64,000 nt of DNA, from positions 30,183,342 through 30,247,341 of the forward strand of contig NC_035172.2 of the NCBI RefSeq assembly GCF_001659605.2. The letters are read 5' to 3'. Source of the DNA: Manihot esculenta (taxonomy: Eukaryota; Streptophyta; Magnoliopsida; Malpighiales; Euphorbiaceae). Position 1 is the first letter of the stretch. Each line of letters starts with the position of its first letter. The notes beneath the pieces are model-generated. The model had not been told where the DNA came from. It saw only the letters and a program-made list of their open reading frames with translations, and made no database searches. Shown here piece by piece: positions 47,103 through 57,700 of the stretch. A program made the position numbers and the translations under genes.

Positions 47103-48413
47103 ATGGGTAGAAAATCCACAGCCCGTAGACATCCATATTTTAGAGGTCAATCCAGTAGAGCTCCTAGGTCTTCCTCCCCAGACCGTCCTGCCTCACCACC
47201 TTTTGAGTTCCCTGTAGTTAGAGAGTAGGATCCAGCTTTTGAGCCTTTTTCTCTCAGGTTTGTTCATCCTGGGAGAACAATCCATGATAATAGTGTTCAG
47301 CTTTTTCGCACTCAGGGTTTCCTACAGCCCTTCATTGTTCAGGGATGGGACCACCTTCTTATCACTCCAGCAGACACCCATCCTAGAATTGTTAGGGAGT
47401 TCTATGCTAACCTACACACCTTTACCCGTCACACTCCCCCTCACCTAGTCAGTTTTGTAAATGGTCAGAGGGTTTACCTCACTCCTGACATCATTGCTCG
47501 TCACCTAGGTATCCCCAACTCTGGGGCTGTTGTATCCACCACTCATAAGTGGATTACTGGTGAGGTCTCTTCCCTTCACCAGACTAGGGTCATTTCAGGA
47601 GACGTAGATCGTGAGGAGCCCTCTAGGCTTAAGGCCTGTGACCTCAACACTCTCCCCAAAGTTGTTCACCACATAGTCACCTATGAGATTCTCCCTAGAT
47701 CGGGTCATAGGACTGCACTCTCCTACTCTGACATGTTTGTTGTGTCTTGTCTGCTAGAGGGCCGAGCCCTTAACCTGCCACATATTATGATTCACTCTAT
47801 AGCAGACTCCCTTAGGCTGAGTCGAGGCTGTCTCCCCTTTGGTCGTCATCTTACTCTTCTTCTCCGAGCCTTAGGTGTTGACCCAGGTACCGAGTCGGCC
47901 TTACCTTTGTCTAGTGAGTACACCCCCTATACTGAGGCTACCCTCCACCACATGGGTTTGACTAGGAGAGGCAATGAATTTTATAATTCTAGGAGAGATT
48001 TTGCAGCTCGCAGAGCAGCACATGCAGCAGCACAGGCACATGATGGTTCTGATGAGGAGTCAGATGATGCTTCTCCTACTGATCTTGAGACAGAGCGAGC
48101 TCCTAGAGGCGATGCTAGTACCGGGCGGTCCACCGAGCAGGGTACATCTTCACGGACTGCATCTGATCTGTATGATGCCATGGGTCGTCTGGAGCTGCAG
48201 GTTGCTCAGATATTTGATCGCCAGGCTCAGATGTCTGATCACCAGACTCAGATATCTGATCGCCAGACTCAGATATCTGATCGCCAGACTCAGATGGAGC
48301 AGCAGCTAGCCCGACTTACAGACCAGCAGCAGACCATGATCGAGCAGCAGAGACAGATTTTGCACTTCATTCAGCAATCATCTGGACTGCCACCTCCTCA
48401 GCCGCCTCAGTGA
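47103..48413 (+). pseudogene. Copia extra 3' ORF (env-position, unknown function), one stop
   Basis: A 436-codon frame from ATG 47103 (MGRKSTARRH) to the TGA ending at 48413, interrupted once by TAG at 47226. N-terminus basic and Ser/Pro-rich. The middle (FIVQGWDHLLITPADTHP, REFYANLH, LTPDIIARHLGIP) looks like the 'putative plant transposon protein' domain seen in extra ORFs of plant retroelements. An acidic linker (DGSDEESDDASPTD) follows, then a coiled-coil-like tail with 7-residue repeats of Q-x-SD-x-QT (about 48230-48300) and a Gln-rich end. Sireviruses often carry an ORF here, once called env-like; I see no membrane segment, so envelope function is not supported. Confidence 0.72.
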
Positions 48414-48842
48414 TATTTTTTTGTTGTTTATCTAGTTGCTGTTGTTCTTTCCCTTCTGATATTGTGGTATTTTTTTTGATGATGTCAAAAGGGGGAGAGA
48501 TGGTATTACTTATGTATACATTTGATATTTTTTATGGATATTGGCTATTTTTATTTGACTTGTTTGGATTAAATATTTTTCTCTCTTGGTTTGTGGATAT
48601 TGTGTGTATTCATTTGAGATGCATTTTTGTTGGGACTCATTCATTCATATAGGATCCATTACATCTCATAGCATTGCATTGAGTCAAAACCTCCCTTATG
48701 TGCCTTCTCATTTATTAAATATGGCATAAAGTATTTTTGATAGGGGGAGCACATTAAGGGGGAGAATTTTTTAAAATGCACACACTACACTTATAATTAC
48801 TATTGATTACCAATTGTTTGTCATCATCAAAAAGGGGGAGAT
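48414..48842 (+). other. Copia 3' untranslated region with repeated polypurine tracts
   Basis: AAAAGGGGGAGAG (about 48487), TAGGGGGAG (48741), TTAAGGGGGAGAA (48755) and AAAAAGGGGGAGA abutting the LTR (48829-48842). Multiple PPTs are a described Sirevirus trait. Confidence 0.8.
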
Positions 48843-50289
48843 TGTTGGACCTAAATGTCCTAATCCTTGTTTTGATGATTAATAAACAATTGGTGTGCTA
48901 CTAATTATTTCCAAGAGTGTTTGTATTGAGCTTGCAGGTCCCCTATTGAAACAAATGATATTGCTTCAATCACAAAAGTGAAAAGTGCCAATTTTGGAAG
49001 CATACTACAAGGAAGGGATCATAAAGTATTTTTATTTATTATGCTTGTCATTTTATTCATTGTGAATTTCAAGTAATTAATTGTGATGGCTCAAGGGTTT
49101 TTTCATTTCTAAAAGTTCTTTTAGATATGGCCACTTTTTTGAAGTACTTGACTTTCAGGGACCAAAATGAAATTTTCCAAAAGAAGTGATTTTGAATTTA
49201 TTTTTCATCAAAATGAAAGATCTAAAAATATAGGTTGCAAAAGTTCAAACGGTTTGAAAAAAGGATTTTTACAGCCTAAGTTATGATTTTTCAAAGATTT
49301 AAAGAATTATTTTTTGCCCCCCTAAAGTCATCTTTCGGCTTCCGAAAGTCAGGGACAGAAACGAAAGTCCCCTATGTTCGGCCGCCGAACATTAACTTTC
49401 GGCCGCCGAAGGTGGGTTTTCAACCAGCCCCCTAAGTGTAACCTTCGGCTTCCGAAAGTGAAGGACAGAGACGAAAGTCCCACACCTTCGGCCGCCGAAC
49501 ATTTAACCTTCGGCCGCCGAAAGTGTGTTTTGGGTCTGCCTCCGAAGCCTAAAGTTTGGCTTCCGAAAGTGAGGAACAGAAACGAAAGTCCACCATGTTC
49601 GGCCGCCGAACATTGAGTTTAGGCCGCCGAAAGTTCAGTTTTAAAGGAATAGTTTCTTCGCCCCAAATGGTTCGGCCGCCGAACTCTAAGCTTAGGCCGC
49701 CGAACCTGAGTTTTTCTGGGCACGGTATAACGGTTATTTCTGAACATAAACGGCTCTATTTGCATTTAATGCACCCCCAACGGCCATATTTATGAATGAA
49801 CTATAAATACAACTTGTTTTTGTTGTTGTGAGGTTACAACAACCATCTAAGCAAACATTTATTGAGATTACAGCATTTTTTCATTCTCTCTCTCTCAAAA
49901 CCTTGAGCCAAAGCATTGATTTCTTGAAAGCTTGTTTTGAGTTGTAATTGATTGGCTTTTCTGAGTGAGTAAAGGTTGATTGAGAGATTCTGTTGTTGTG
50001 AGTGTGACATTGAGCAAAGAATTGCTCTTGAGTGAAAAAAAAGATTTGTAAAGAGCAAAGGCTTGCTCTAAGATTGTAAGGGTTTTGATCTTCACCCAAA
50101 GAAGATTTGATAGTGGAGTTGAACTCTCAAGTGGAGCTTGAGGAGAGGACGTAGGCTTGGATAGCTGAACCTCTATAAATCTTTGTGTTGATTTTTCTCT
50201 TCCCTATTCTCTTCTAATTTCTTGTCTTTGCCATTAAATTTTTATAAACCCAATTAACCCCCCCTATTGGGTTGCCTCAAGGGACAACA
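48843..50289 (+). repeat. Copia 3' LTR
   Basis: 1447 bp. Same array of inverted repeats (about 49335-49705) and TATA box (49801-49809). Differs from the 5' LTR at about ten bases and by the 21-bp segment at about 49330-49350. Confidence 0.95.
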
Positions 50290-50572
50290 GGATTAGTAAC
50301 GGAAAAATCTGTTATTATGTTTTCAAAATTAGTAACGGATTTCTGTAACGGAAAAATCCGTTACTAAACAAATCCGTTACTAAAACCAACTAAAAGGAAA
50401 CTAAATTTAGTAACGGAATTTCCGTTACAAATCCGTTACTAATGCATTAGCAACGAGGTTCACTGTAACGGAAAATTTTCGTTACAAATCCGTTACAAAA
50501 TAGTTTTAGTAACGGATTTTTAATAATTAGTAACGGAAATTTCCGTTACTAATCCAATAAATTTTTGTAGTG
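50290..50572 (+). repeat. CACTA right terminus and subterminal repeats, outer part
   Basis: About ten AGTAACGGA/TCCGTTAC copies in both orientations, ending TTTTTGTAGTG. The final 35 bases mirror the left terminus apart from a 7-base spacer. Next to it is CCC, the second copy of the target duplication. Confidence 0.88.
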
Positions 50573-51150
50573 CCCAACAATGGCAAAGTGCTCCACCTAG
50601 TATTTTATGGAGTCCTTATGACCGATAAAAATGGTCAGGCCAAACCTAATGCAAAAACTTAGAAAACTATTATTTGCTTTTAAAATTTTAAAGAAAGCCC
50701 TAAACAGACCGAACGAGGGAGCAAAGCCCCACCTCTGGCACATCGCCTCAAAGGCGCTTATAAACAAAATGGAGTTTTGGGGTCAATATTCGAGGATTGA
50801 TCTGGAAAATTTAAAAATAGAATGAACAAACCTGGAGAAAGGGAAGGAAAGACCATAGTCGACTTGCTTCAAATAAAAGAAGAAGTCTCCTCTCAGACTG
50901 AGCATCCACTATGTCGGGGGGCAAAGGAAAAGAAAATATGGTGATTTGCTCGTTGGTGTTCGGAGCCCGAATGTAATGGATCTCCATAGAAATAAAAGCT
51001 TAGGGAAAGGTTTCTGAAAGAGAATGAGTAACTCTTGAAATGATTTTCTCGATCCGAGAATTTTGTAGAGGAGCCATTGGAGAAGGAATGCGTTTGAAAA
51101 CATGGAGAGAAAAAGAAGGAGATGAAGACAACTCTAAGATTGGAATAAAG
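50573..51150 (-). pseudogene. Tat antisense extra ORF, proximal part
   Basis: Read on the minus strand, broken frames give ...FFFYLKQVDYGLSFPFS..., AFEAMCQRWGFAPSFG and SIKYWVEHFAIVG, ending where the CACTA element sits; the rest lies at 12554-13271. The pattern matches antisense ORFs of Tat elements and is parallel to, but distinct from, the second remnant at 54800-57138. Several stops. Function unknown. Confidence 0.6.
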
Positions 51151-51199
51151 CATGACAGATACAGCGAAATTAGAAAAGTAAGAACGAAATCCTCAATTT

Positions 51200-51974
51200 A
51201 TACCCAAAATTGGACATTAATGTGCATTTAAAACATCATGTTTCGGTATCCTAAATGGCAATAGCCATTAAATGCGTACTGAAAACGCTTCCCACACTCA
51301 TTATGTGTATTTATGATGTCTCGTCATAACTTGTAGAAAATTAATAGGCTCACATTTGATAGCGAGATACCGAAAATGATTCACTCCTCTGATCGCCATA
51401 AATAAAATATAAGACTCCCTACGATCAGGACACATGTCCACGGTTTGACCAGACTTTGACAACCGAAGAGAATAGACACCTGTAAAGGCTGAGTAGGCGC
51501 AGCACGACTTAATACAATCAGGGGATAAATACAAACATTCATAAAAGGTGGTCGGCTCCATTAATTCTTACCGAGGTCATAAATGCACATGCTATGGGTA
51601 AAGCTGATGTGACGCGGATGAAATGATGGGGTATGGGTTAACCAGCTTCGCATTTATTAGCTAACTACCCACAATTAATGAGCTGCTTGATACACTTGCC
51701 AAAGGGTGTCCTCATCCAATTTGATGGGACGTGATACTGTGACAGTAAGGACGATCAAGGTATATATACCCTGAACCAACCCTAATTCGACAGATTGAAC
51801 TCCCTCAAAGAACTTCATACTTCCATTACTCCAAGAACCTTAATCCACCCGAACTAACACATTCAGCTCTATTACCTCTTCAATTACCAATCCAGACTCA
51901 TTGATTTCCTCGTGAGATCGAGTCTTGGTCCAATTAATTGTCTTCACCTGATATACCATCCGGATCTCGGTTCA
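51200..51974 (+). repeat. Candidate 3' LTR of the Tat element
   Basis: Follows the antisense ORF, contains a TATATATA box (about 51762), and ends CTCGGTTCA at 51974, where an unrelated AT-rich repeat starts. The left edge is not defined and no matching 5' copy was found, so the call rests on position and ending. Confidence 0.4.
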
Positions 51975-52222
51975 TCAAGAGGAAAAACAATATAGAGAAG
52001 AAGTGAGAGAAATTAAAAAGAAAAAAGAAAAAAAAATGAATAGGATGAAAGAAAAAGTAAATTTAGGTAGTATGATTTTCCAGTAAATTTAAAATAAATC
52101 AAGAGGAAAAACAATATAGAGAAGAAGCGAGAGAAATTAAAAAAGATAAAAATGAATAAAATGAAAGAAAAAGTAAATTTAGGTAGTATGATTTGCCTGC
52201 AAATTTAAAATAAATATATCGT
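51975..52222 (+). repeat. Tandem duplication, two copies of about 124 bp
   Basis: TCAAGAGGAAAAACAATATA starts at 51975 and again at 52099. The two copies match closely through GTAAATTTAGGTAGTATGATTT. Diverged relatives occur at about 54340-54460 and 58650-58770. Confidence 0.85.
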
Positions 52223-52900
52223 TGGTAAAAAAAAATCAACTTTTTCCACTCTTAAAACTTCCAAAACAGGTCATTAATAATTTTACAATAGATTTTAATA
52301 TTTATTAATAAATAAAAGATGTGAAAATTTCCTTTTAATAATTTGTCGATAAATATTTTCTTTTAATTATTAGTTAGGTATATTAATAATATTTCAATAA
52401 ATATACAAAAATTTTCAATATTGAAATATAAAATGACTAGATGGTAACCCTAAAAAATCAAGTGATTTTTTTTTATAAATTTTTGCCATGAGCATTTTAA
52501 AGTCTTAGAAGAGCACTCTGCGAGAAAGGAGTGCAAAATGTGGATTCGGTTTGAAATGTGATGCCATTTATGGGTCAATAATATTTGGTTCAAACTAAAA
52601 AAATTAATCAAATCAAGTTAATTTAAAAATTTAATTTAATTTTTTATTATTTTTAATTCGATTGTGGTCATAAAAATCACTAAAATTGAACCAAACTAAT
52701 TAATGACAGTAGTATATTAATATAGAGATATTAAACTATAATCAATATTGAAATATTTCAATTAAATTTTAGAATACTAAAAATAATATATAAATAATAA
52801 AAGGCTTATAAAAAAAGCTCAATCAATGAAAATGAATCCAATTAGACCGGTTCGATTTAAATTCATTCAAATGTTTGATTCAAATCCATTCAAATGTTTG
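51975..52900 (+). repeat. Dispersed AT-rich repeat, segment B (left copy)
   Basis: Matches about 58650-59460: shared blocks include the TTTATTAATAAATAAAAGAT region (52300 and 58850), AATTATTAGTTxxGTATATT (52364 and 58914) and GTGGATTCGGTTTGAAATGT (52540 and 59070). No coding potential. Extent approximate. Confidence 0.65.
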
Positions 52901-53940
52901 CTCTATAATTTCTCTATTCAAACCCAAACAATGTTATTTTAGGGCAGTGGCTAGGCAACAAAATATAAAATAAGTAAGATATTCATGTTTATATTTTAGG
53001 TTCATATATTAATTCTAAGTAAGCTTTTTTTTAATCTACAATATAATTTGTACTTTAAACTTGTCATTGTATTGTTGATTTTGGATCAAGTTTGAACTAA
53101 CATTCATATATGAATAATGATTAGAATCTATAAGTTTTATTTTTTTCTACACAATCAAATATTTGAAGTTTATTATAGTTAAAAAAAATAAAATTTAAAA
53201 GCTTTTCGAGAGTCTGTTTAATTTAATTATTGAATATAACTAATAACTATTACTGATAGCCAGTAACTTATTATAATTAATATATTTTAAGTGATTGATA
53301 AATTATATCTAACCGTTATTATTAGCATGTAAAATTACTAAGAAAAATATATATAAGTATTATATTAACACAAAAATATAAAATTATCAATTCATTATAT
53401 AATATATATATATAATAATTAAATATAATTTTAAAATATAATTATTTTTCATACATATAAATAATTTTTATAAAGTTAAAAAGCTAAATTTGATCTTGAA
53501 TAATAATTAAAAAAAAACATATTAGTTTTAATTTTTTTATCTCAATTTGCTCCTTTAACCATCATTAAAAAGCCAAATAATATCATAACTTATCATATTT
53601 AAAAGTTTGAGCGATACTCTATTCAATTTATTTGGTTTATTTGAGCATATTTGGTCTTTTAGTGATAGTTTATGAGATTTGTAGACTGAAAAATGAAATT
53701 TAGTAGTTTTAGCTCTTATTGCATAGAACGTTTTTTAATTTTATAATATAATTATTAATATTATAATTTAAAAAATATTTTAACTAATTTAATTATTATT
53801 TATAGTATTTTTAATTTATTTATTATTTTTTATAATTTTAAATAATTTATTAAGATAAAAAAATCAATTTAAAAAACTTAATAAATTTTGAAAAGCAATA
53901 TAGTTTAAATAAAAAGTAAAAGATGGAATAACAATAGACT
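52901..53940 (+). other. AT-rich non-coding stretch
   Basis: No gene, RNA gene or clear repeat boundary seen. Long A/T runs and TATATA tracts near 53395. Confidence 0.4.
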
Positions 53941-54530
53941 AGAGAAATAACTCTAAATTATAGAACTGATTCAAAGTGCAGCTGATAGGTTTTGTATCAT
54001 CTATCTATTTTGATTTTTTTAAAAAACTTACCAAATAGTTTAGAATGATCCATTGATAAATTTACTAAAAAATTTTAAATCCATAAGAAAAAATTACTAA
54101 TGGATTTTTAAATCTGTTAACTTTTTATAATTAAAAGGAAAACAAATAAATGAGTAAATTAAGCAATTATTTACTACTAAAATTTATGCTAATGAAGATA
54201 ATACAAAGTTACGAAAAATCAGCCAATAAAAAGTGAAATTAGAGAAAAATATGAAGAAAAATTGATGACGAGAAAAAAAGATGATAGAAGATAAGAAGAA
54301 AAATGAAGACGGAAAAAAGATATTGAGAATGAGAAAAGATGAGAGGAAAAATAATATACGAGAAGAAGTGAGATAAAAAAAAAGAGAAAAATTGAATAAA
54401 ATGAGAGAATACGTAAATTTAGGCAGTACTATTTGCCAATAAATTTGAAATAAATACATGGCTAGTCGAAAAAAAATTAATTTTCACGCTTAATAAAATT
54501 ATCTAAGCCATTTAATAGAATTTTTAAGGC
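53941..54530 (+). repeat. Dispersed AT-rich repeat, segment A (left copy)
   Basis: Matches about 57717-58810: 'cagctgatagg(t/c)tttgtat' at 53980 and 57750, and a near-continuous match from 54130 to 54470 with 58450-58790 (for example AATGAGTAAATTAAGCAATT). The antisense ORF 54184-54459 is just A-rich repeat. Confidence 0.65.
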
Positions 54531-54799
54531 ATTTTCATGATTGGATGTTAAGTCTTGTTGATAATTTTCTAAATTATTTAAACCAAGGCCACGAGAGGGG
54601 CAACCGCCAGACTGATGATTGAGCGTTAGTCTCAATTAATGATTTTTATAAAGCATTTTAAGTCATATATGTCAGATTGATTATTAATTTATAAGTTGTC
54701 AGACGAGTGTTTTGGATGTTTTTGCTACTTGGTCGAATATTGAGCATAAAAAGTGTAAAGACAAATAGATAACATAAATGAACTTTATATTATGAAAAA

Positions 54800-57138
54800 G
54801 AAATTACAGAGGATGAACATCTTCAGTCTCCTCCTCCCGAGTCCCTGTTATATTTGCATTGTTTATATCTACTACATTTTCAATAAAGACCCAGTCGGCG
54901 GGATTGTATTCAGTCTACTCTTCCCCATGCTCGTCCTCCTCATCTTCTGGGAAGATGTCATTAATCTAAGCAAAGTCTTCAGCCATAAAGTACTTAACCA
55001 GTTCCTTCTTGATTGAGTCTTGCCCTTCGATGAACATCTCTCCTCTCCGGACTACTATCTCCTAAAGTTTGGCCTTTCTCAATAATTTTGTTGGAGGTGA
55101 CCCGGTTCTCCTCAGCTTGAGACTGCAGCTCTTGGACTTGGCATTGAAGAATAGCCACCTGGTCCTTGGCAGTTTTAGCTCAATTCTCAGAGGCAAGCCT
55201 TGCAGCGTTGGCATCATTCAGATATGCCTGGAGCTTGTCCACGGACTATGGGGTCTATTTTATCGTGTTCTCTACCTCTTCAACCTTCAACCTCGAGCAC
55301 TCTTTTTGCAGGAGATTTTTGTTCGTCTCTTATTCTGCTCCCTGGACATATAAGTACAGAGGGTACTTTCCATCGTGGAATGGATGATATTATCGTAGAG
55401 GTCATCTGTCTCGACCTCATTTAAGCAATGGTAGTCCCCGGGCCTTAGAGCGTTCTTTACAATGAGGACTGATAGACAGGGCTCCTCAAGAAGAGGGGTT
55501 GTCTAAGTTAGAGCTAATGCCAGGTGCTGAATGCCCTAAGGCCATGTGGCTCTAGCTCCAGCCTCTTCATGTGAAGGGTTAAATTGAATAGGGACTACTC
55601 TAGGAGCGCCCCTTAAAAGAAGACTCAGGCTTAATGGGGGTTGTTTCCTCGGTTGCAAGTGGAGGAGGAGGAGGAGGAGGAAGCATAATAATCTCCTCTG
55701 CCAAGTGAGCTCATTTAGAAGGTGGGCCGGTGGCTCAAGCAATAGCTTTGCCCTTGCGTGCAGCTCTTGCCACTTCGGCGAATTTATTTTCTTGCCAACC
55801 ATGCCTGCACATAGCAAAAGGTGAGTAAGTAAGGTAGTTTTAAAGACAAGGGAAGCTAGAAAGAAAAATACCATCTTTGCTAGCATGGGAAGTGCTTTCT
55901 TGAGGATTTTGAAAACTGGGCGGGTGAGGAATCCGAGCCTGATCCACCTGAAAATGACTCTACTAGGATAAAGTGGCATTCCTTACTACCACGTTCATAA
56001 CTACCATCTGAGTCGAGGTCATCCTCTGAAGGAAGTTCAAGACCTCTTCCTCATCTATCTGAGGCTGGACTCCATCCTTTCTCAGCTCCACATATATGTT
56101 CCAGCTTATACAGAGATGACCAAAACCCTCAGATACCTTTTGGTGGCGAATGAAAAACTTGTTCTTCTAGCGCTTTAAGGATGAGGGTATCCAGTCAAAG
56201 AGTGGTTGGCGTTTCTTCCCGCTAAAGAACTAAAACTCTTCATTCTTTTGCGTACCCAGCTGGAACAGTTGAGAGAAGAGTATTGCGCTCGGCTCAATAT
56301 TTTTGTTAAAGCAAACGAATCGGAACGCCACCAAAATCCTCAAGCTATTGGGGTGCAGTTGGGCAATTAACAGCTTGTGAAATCAGATGACTTTAGTAAA
56401 AAATAGATCCACAGGAAATTGAAGACTCACCTTCAACTGTTTTTTGTAGGCCATGATGGTATCCTCCGCTGGGATCTGGTCGTCCACGTGAACGTTCGGA
56501 GGTGGAGCATAAACTCTGAAGATCTCTCGAGAGATTTAGTAGTGATCGTGATGCGGAGCAATTAACTTTGGATTTTATGGCAGATTTGGACTAGGCCTAA
56601 CTTCTGCTACCGACATCTGTTGAATGCCCACAATAGTTTTTTGGAAAGTAAATTTCGAGACGCATGACTTTAAAAAATGTGACGAGGGCCATAGGTCTCG
56701 TCACAAAGTTCGAGATAAAAATTTTATCATTTAGGAGATCAATTTTATATTATTATCATTTTTTTAGATTTTTCATAATTTTTCCTACTAGGGTTTTTTC
56801 TATTATAAATAACCATTTTCTTTGCTGTTGGAGACATTTTTCAATTTTTGAGAATTTAATAAGAAATTTCGGCTTCCAGCCTTTCATTTTCTAAATTTTG
56901 TCTTAATTAAACTTTATTGGTTAAAACTCATAAGGGAGCCTAAACAGTTCTATTTCAGATCGTGAAGGTGATCTACATCCTTCTCAGTCAGCATGAAAGA
57001 AATGTCATTTACCAAGACGCTTTCATTATCATGGATCGCCCTCAGTAGTATAATGGGAGCAAGAGCGTGAATAGGGCCACTAGAGGTTGGACTTCCACTA
57101 GAAAAAGGGGAAGAAGAAGAAGAAGAGTTCTTCTTCAT
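54800..57138 (-). pseudogene. Second Tat antisense-ORF remnant
   Basis: On the minus strand a plausible start MKKNSSSSSSPFSSG (57138) runs to 56950. Beyond a non-homologous patch (about 56660-56945) the frame remnants continue: MAYKKQLKVSLQFPVDLFF (about 56450), LLIAQLHPNSLRILVAFRF, FFSGKKRQPLFDW, FFIRHQKVSEGFG, then a Pro-rich middle and a charged tail near 54900. This is the same class of antisense ORF as 50573-51150/12554-13271. No gag or pol lies beside it, so only this piece of another Tat element survives. It has numerous stops and frameshifts. The pattern (Ser-rich start, LHPNS-R-L block) supports the class; function is unknown. 57139-57700 beyond it is AT-rich with nothing recognised. 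Confidence 0.6.
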
Positions 57139-57700
57139 TTTATGAAAGAAAATACAAATAAGAATTACCTTGAGTAAAGAAATGTGAGAATGAGAAGCTG
57201 AGAGGTCGAGTCTTTTTTAAAGTGCAGAAATTAGTTGTGAGCAAAAGTGATAATCAGAGAAGAAAAAGAGTTTTTATATTATGATTTTGATGTTAGATTT
57301 TGAATGCTGCTCGAGAAACAAAGTAATTATCGTTTATGTCTAGGAACAAGTGAAGCGATATGAATATAAAAAGTCAATTTAGACATACCACGTACTCAAG
57401 ATCGTGAAAATAACTGTAATCTTCGAATATGAAAAATAAAAAACTAGTGGGGACCTTTGATGCGACATAATAATCACACAAAATCAGTATTTTTTTATTT
57501 TTTTATTAATTAAAAATCAAACTTTAACATTAAAAATTTTTTTAAAATTTTTTAACATATCTATAAAAAAAATACAACTATTACAATATGATATATATAA
57601 TAAAAATAAAACAAAATAAAATATATTAAAAATTTAAATATATTTCTATTATATTAAAATAAAATATATTAAAAATTTAAATATATTTTAAAATGACAAC

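Larger units (their letters stand above)
39116..50289 (+). mobile_element. Sirevirus-like Ty1/copia element
   Basis: LTRs (39116-40541, 1426 bp; 48843-50289, 1447 bp), target duplication GGATT (39111-39115 and 50290-50294), initiator-Met primer site (40544-40555), gag, PR-IN, RT-RNaseH, a long 3' region with an extra ORF, and several polypurine tracts. The extra ORF, long gag and repeated PPTs fit the Sirevirus/Maximus branch. About ten LTR substitutions plus one 21-bp indel make it clearly older than gypsy-1 and gypsy-2. It is inactive: gag and pol are out of frame, pol carries a 154-bp insertion, and the extra ORF has a stop. Confidence 0.94.
13272..50572 (+). mobile_element. CACTA (En/Spm) DNA transposon with nested LTR elements
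   Basis: The ends are CACTACAAAA at 13272 and its reverse complement TTTTGTAGTG ending at 50572. At the same distance inside each terminus lies GGATTAGTAACGGAAATT. The 3-bp target duplication is CCC on both sides (13269-13271 and 50573-50575), as expected for CACTA elements. Subterminal AGTAACGG repeats in both orientations fill about 330 bp at the left end and about 400 bp (interrupted) at the right. Removing gypsy-1 (with gypsy-2) and copia leaves roughly 9 kb carrying TNP2 and TNPA genes. TNP2 has four in-frame stops, so this copy probably cannot make transposase, but its ends look intact enough to be mobilised in trans. Confidence 0.93.
7175..51974 (+). mobile_element. Old Ty3/gypsy Tat-type element, host of all the nested insertions
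   Basis: Reading from left to right and skipping later insertions, the order is gag remnant (7401-9895), pol remnant (9870-12140), a short spacer, and an antisense extra ORF (minus strand, 51150 to 50573 then 13271 to 12554). A candidate 3' LTR ends near 51974. Gag, integrase and antisense-ORF types all point to the Tat branch of Ty3/gypsy, where antisense ORFs between pol and the 3' LTR are known. The element is dead: stops and frameshifts run throughout, and the protease plus most of the reverse transcriptase are deleted. It hosts a copia solo LTR and a 37-kb CACTA transposon with its own passengers. The outer ends are approximate. Confidence 0.7.

Noticed and set aside
47103..48413. Envelope protein in the copia element
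   Set aside because: Position fits, but there is no signal peptide, membrane segment or cysteine pattern; only coiled coil and low complexity.
54184..54459. 91-codon minus-strand ORF, Phe/Ser/Leu-rich
   Set aside because: Translation of the A-rich dispersed repeat also present at 58450-58790.
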